A DNA stretch of 35,451 nt from the NCBI GenBank assembly GCA_019649035.1, contig BMAT01008477.1, positions 213,524 to 248,974 of the forward strand. The letters run 5' to 3'. The notes under the pieces were generated by a model. That model did not search any database. It was not told the origin of the DNA and was given only the letters and a program-made list of their open reading frames with translations. Positions within the stretch are counted from its first letter, which is position 1. Every line of letters begins with the position of its first letter. Shown here piece by piece: positions 33,106 to 35,451 of this stretch. The position numbers were made by a program, and so were the translations under genes. Origin of the DNA: Elysia marginata. Its lineage: Eukaryota > Mollusca > Gastropoda > Plakobranchidae.

Positions 33106-35451
33106 CAAGTTTTTAATGTTCTCTCTGTGTGTAAGCGTGTGCTAAAGATTCATGCCTCAAATACAATAAGCATAATGTCTATCGCTTCCCAACTTCTTCG
33201 AAGAATCTAGATTAGATCTAGATCTACTGTCTATATTGACTGTCAACATTTAACTTATCTCTATAATTTTACCTAGATAATCTAGGTTTTAAGTCTAAAT
33301 CTAGAGGACTATTTAAACTTTAAGTCCAGATGAGACATAGATCTAGCCTAGGTTTTGCATTATTGTTTTCCATCTCAGGCTCTGTGTGTGATGCCTTTTT
33401 CCATTTATTAGGGGGGTGAATGTCAAAATGTGGCTCCGAAAGAGAACGGGAGAGAAAAACAGAAGAAAAATATATAAAAATACAAAATCTTAAAAGGAGG
33501 AAAGCAAATGGGAAAGAGAAAAAGGTAAATAAAAAGTGGTTCTATTTGGGGGTGAAGACATAGACAGGGAGATGATTTGAGAGTAGGAAAGAAAATATAT
33601 TGAGATGCAAAGCGGTGAGTTCAAAGTTAAACTTATAAACTAAATACGCAGTTGCGTGAGGACATGAAAAGAAAAAAGCAACTTTTGACACTGCTTAGTC
33701 TATTACTCGACCAGGTCAAGTATTTCCCAACTAGTCCAGTTGTAAAATCCTTTAAAATTGTTATAGCATTATCTATAATTATTTCAATAAAAGAAAAACC
33801 TACATGGCGATTGCACAACTAATTGAAACTCTTTCATCAACCTGAAATGCTCGTCATGCAAATTGTTGTGACCTTTAAATCCATGAATGATTAAAGCATG
33901 CAATCTGGTATAAAACTAATCTAAGGAGAAAAAGAAAAACAAGAAACGCAACAAATATAGGCAATCTGAAATAAGACACGAAATAAAATAAATTATTTTC
34001 AGTGTCAATTAATTAGCCAATAACTTGAGTGGTGTAATCTCGAAGTTTTATAAAAAGTACTATGCACTAACAAGCTGATAGTATTCTTCATGACCTCAAA
34101 CTGTTTGCTCTTTTATTTATAACGTTTTAAAGACAAACCTTTCATTTGTTTTGTTTTTCTCGCCGCGTTAACACGTATTGCAGAACGGGGTGAGTATTTT
34201 GCTGCCTCCACCCCCTTCTTTTTAATCCAACATTACGATACTGTGTGGGAGTGATACGGCAGCAAAACAGAATCTTAATTGATAGCGCATACAGGATATT
34301 TTGGGGCAGCTTAAAGATTTAATCGATGAAAAATGCCGCCTGTAGATATTAAAGGGGCGTCACCTAAAAAAACTAAATTTTTTAAACGGATTTCAAATAC
34401 CGGTAGGGCGTACTAAAAGGGAAACGAAAAAAAATTAAAAGGAACATGAAAAAGATACATAAGAACGAAGGGCATTGGAAACATTGCCACAAAAATTAGA
34501 TGTATCATCGACAACAGACTTTTCAAAATTAAAACTTCGAGAAATCGAACTATGAAACCATCTTTCTTTCAATTGTAAAGTATTTATTTTATTCAGATGT
34601 CATTATACCAACAAAATGTTTCCTATTGCAATTATCATTTTTTGTGTACGGTTTTGATATCCATTTTGCTGTAAAGAAAAAAGGAAATAAAGAAAATTTC
34701 AGGAGAAAATGGTAAAAAGGACAAAGAAACCTGTGAAAGCTAAGGAAGCCCCAGACCTTCCCAAGTCAGACCAGACCCGCTAAGTCCGGAGCTCCAGCGA
34801 ACAGTGTTGATGACCACAAAAAAACTTTTTACTTTTGGATAACCTAACTTAGAGGCAAGTCATCTCTACTGACCGCTCAGCAGCTTGGGGTCTTCTACAG
34901 CCCATCTGTCTTCCTTTACGGGCAACGGTGTCAATGTAATATAGCTATTTTTCCTTGGTCGATTACTGAAATTGTGATCGATCACAGTGCCATCTCTTCA
35001 CTTTTTCATCGTTTTCTCACCGTATTTGACATTTTGTTTGAATAATTGAAACTCGTGTACAGTATTGTCAGAAGTTTTCGTCCAGTGTTTTACAATTTAT
35101 TAACATAATATTCACTGAGTTCATGGATTTTCCGAAAATACTGGGAACTGGAAATGGTTTTTGTCCCCTTTTCATGTTCCTTTTTTACTGTTTTTAACAG
35201 GTACATACACATGTAATTACAATGCAACAATGCACGACAAAACTATTTAAGAAAACATATCTGCAAAATGCTAAACTTCAAGCTAAGCACTTAAACGCTC
35301 TCAATTACACCACTTATATTGTATTTTATACGTTATGAAAAGTAAGTGAACCGTCATAGTCACCGCAAGTACATGTAAATAAGGTAGTTGTCAAAATATA
35401 CATTAAAAAAATCTCACTTAAACCTCAGCAGGCCGACTGTTATTTGTAAAT
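33106..35451. other. Presumed intron or upstream flank, no gene seen
   Basis: 33200-33350 is a cluster of AGATCT/TCTAGA-type short palindromes. 33425-33620 is purine-rich on the plus strand. 34740-34930 is less AT-rich (AAGCCCCAGACC, CAGCAGCTTGGGG region) without a recognisable frame. The right edge ends in plain AT-rich sequence. No minus-strand exon for the receptor N-terminus, TM1 or TM2 is seen. Confidence 0.45.

Overview
The window is AT-rich animal genomic DNA with one recognisable protein-coding segment. It looks like a lophotrochozoan, most likely a mollusc and perhaps a gastropod. The receptor it carries is of the protostome 5-HT1 type, the gene is interrupted by an intron, the non-coding DNA holds tRNA-derived SINEs and many GA/GATA microsatellites, and short palindromes (TACATGTA, TAGATCTAG) recur. 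The species assignment is inference; nothing in the sequence fixes it.

Gene content. On the minus strand, 5201-6352 is the last coding exon of a serotonin (5-HT1-like) G-protein-coupled receptor. It runs from the start of TM3 through TM7 to the stop codon, with a clear 3' splice site at its upstream edge. The exon or exons for the N-terminus, TM1 and TM2 should lie at higher coordinates. I looked for them and did not find them, so the preceding intron probably covers 6353 to the window end and beyond (more than 29 kb). On that reading almost everything right of the exon is intron of this gene, and 1-5200 is 3' UTR plus downstream flank. No other gene is convincing.

Non-coding layout. 1-5200: a (CTA)n run at the left edge and a polypurine block near 0.8-1.06 kb. 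6.5-6.85 kb: GATA and GA repeats just upstream of the acceptor. 8.0-8.3 kb: a tRNA-derived SINE with perfect A and B boxes. 10.24-10.46 kb: a GA/G-rich block holding a 55-base assembly gap. 14.36-14.6 kb: an AAT-rich microsatellite. 18.63-18.86 kb: a 233-bp element with 25-bp terminal inverted repeats (MITE-like). 22.75-23.67 and 32.16-33.1 kb: two diverged direct copies of one dispersed repeat of about 0.9 kb with a tRNA-like Pol III promoter inside. 26.13-26.19 kb: a strong hairpin. 26.93-27.24 kb: a second, unrelated tRNA-derived SINE. Several less AT-rich islands (near 9.6, 10.7-11.05, 13.9-14.1, 15.1-15.7, 25.4-25.6, 27.65-27.8 and 31.7-31.9 kb) are dense in homeodomain-like, bZIP-like or other palindromic motifs and are the best candidates for intronic regulatory elements.

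I found no complete novel system. The points most worth following up are the unnamed 0.9-kb tRNA-containing repeat family, the MITE, the one-sided placement of polypurine tracts relative to the receptor gene, and the candidate intronic enhancers.
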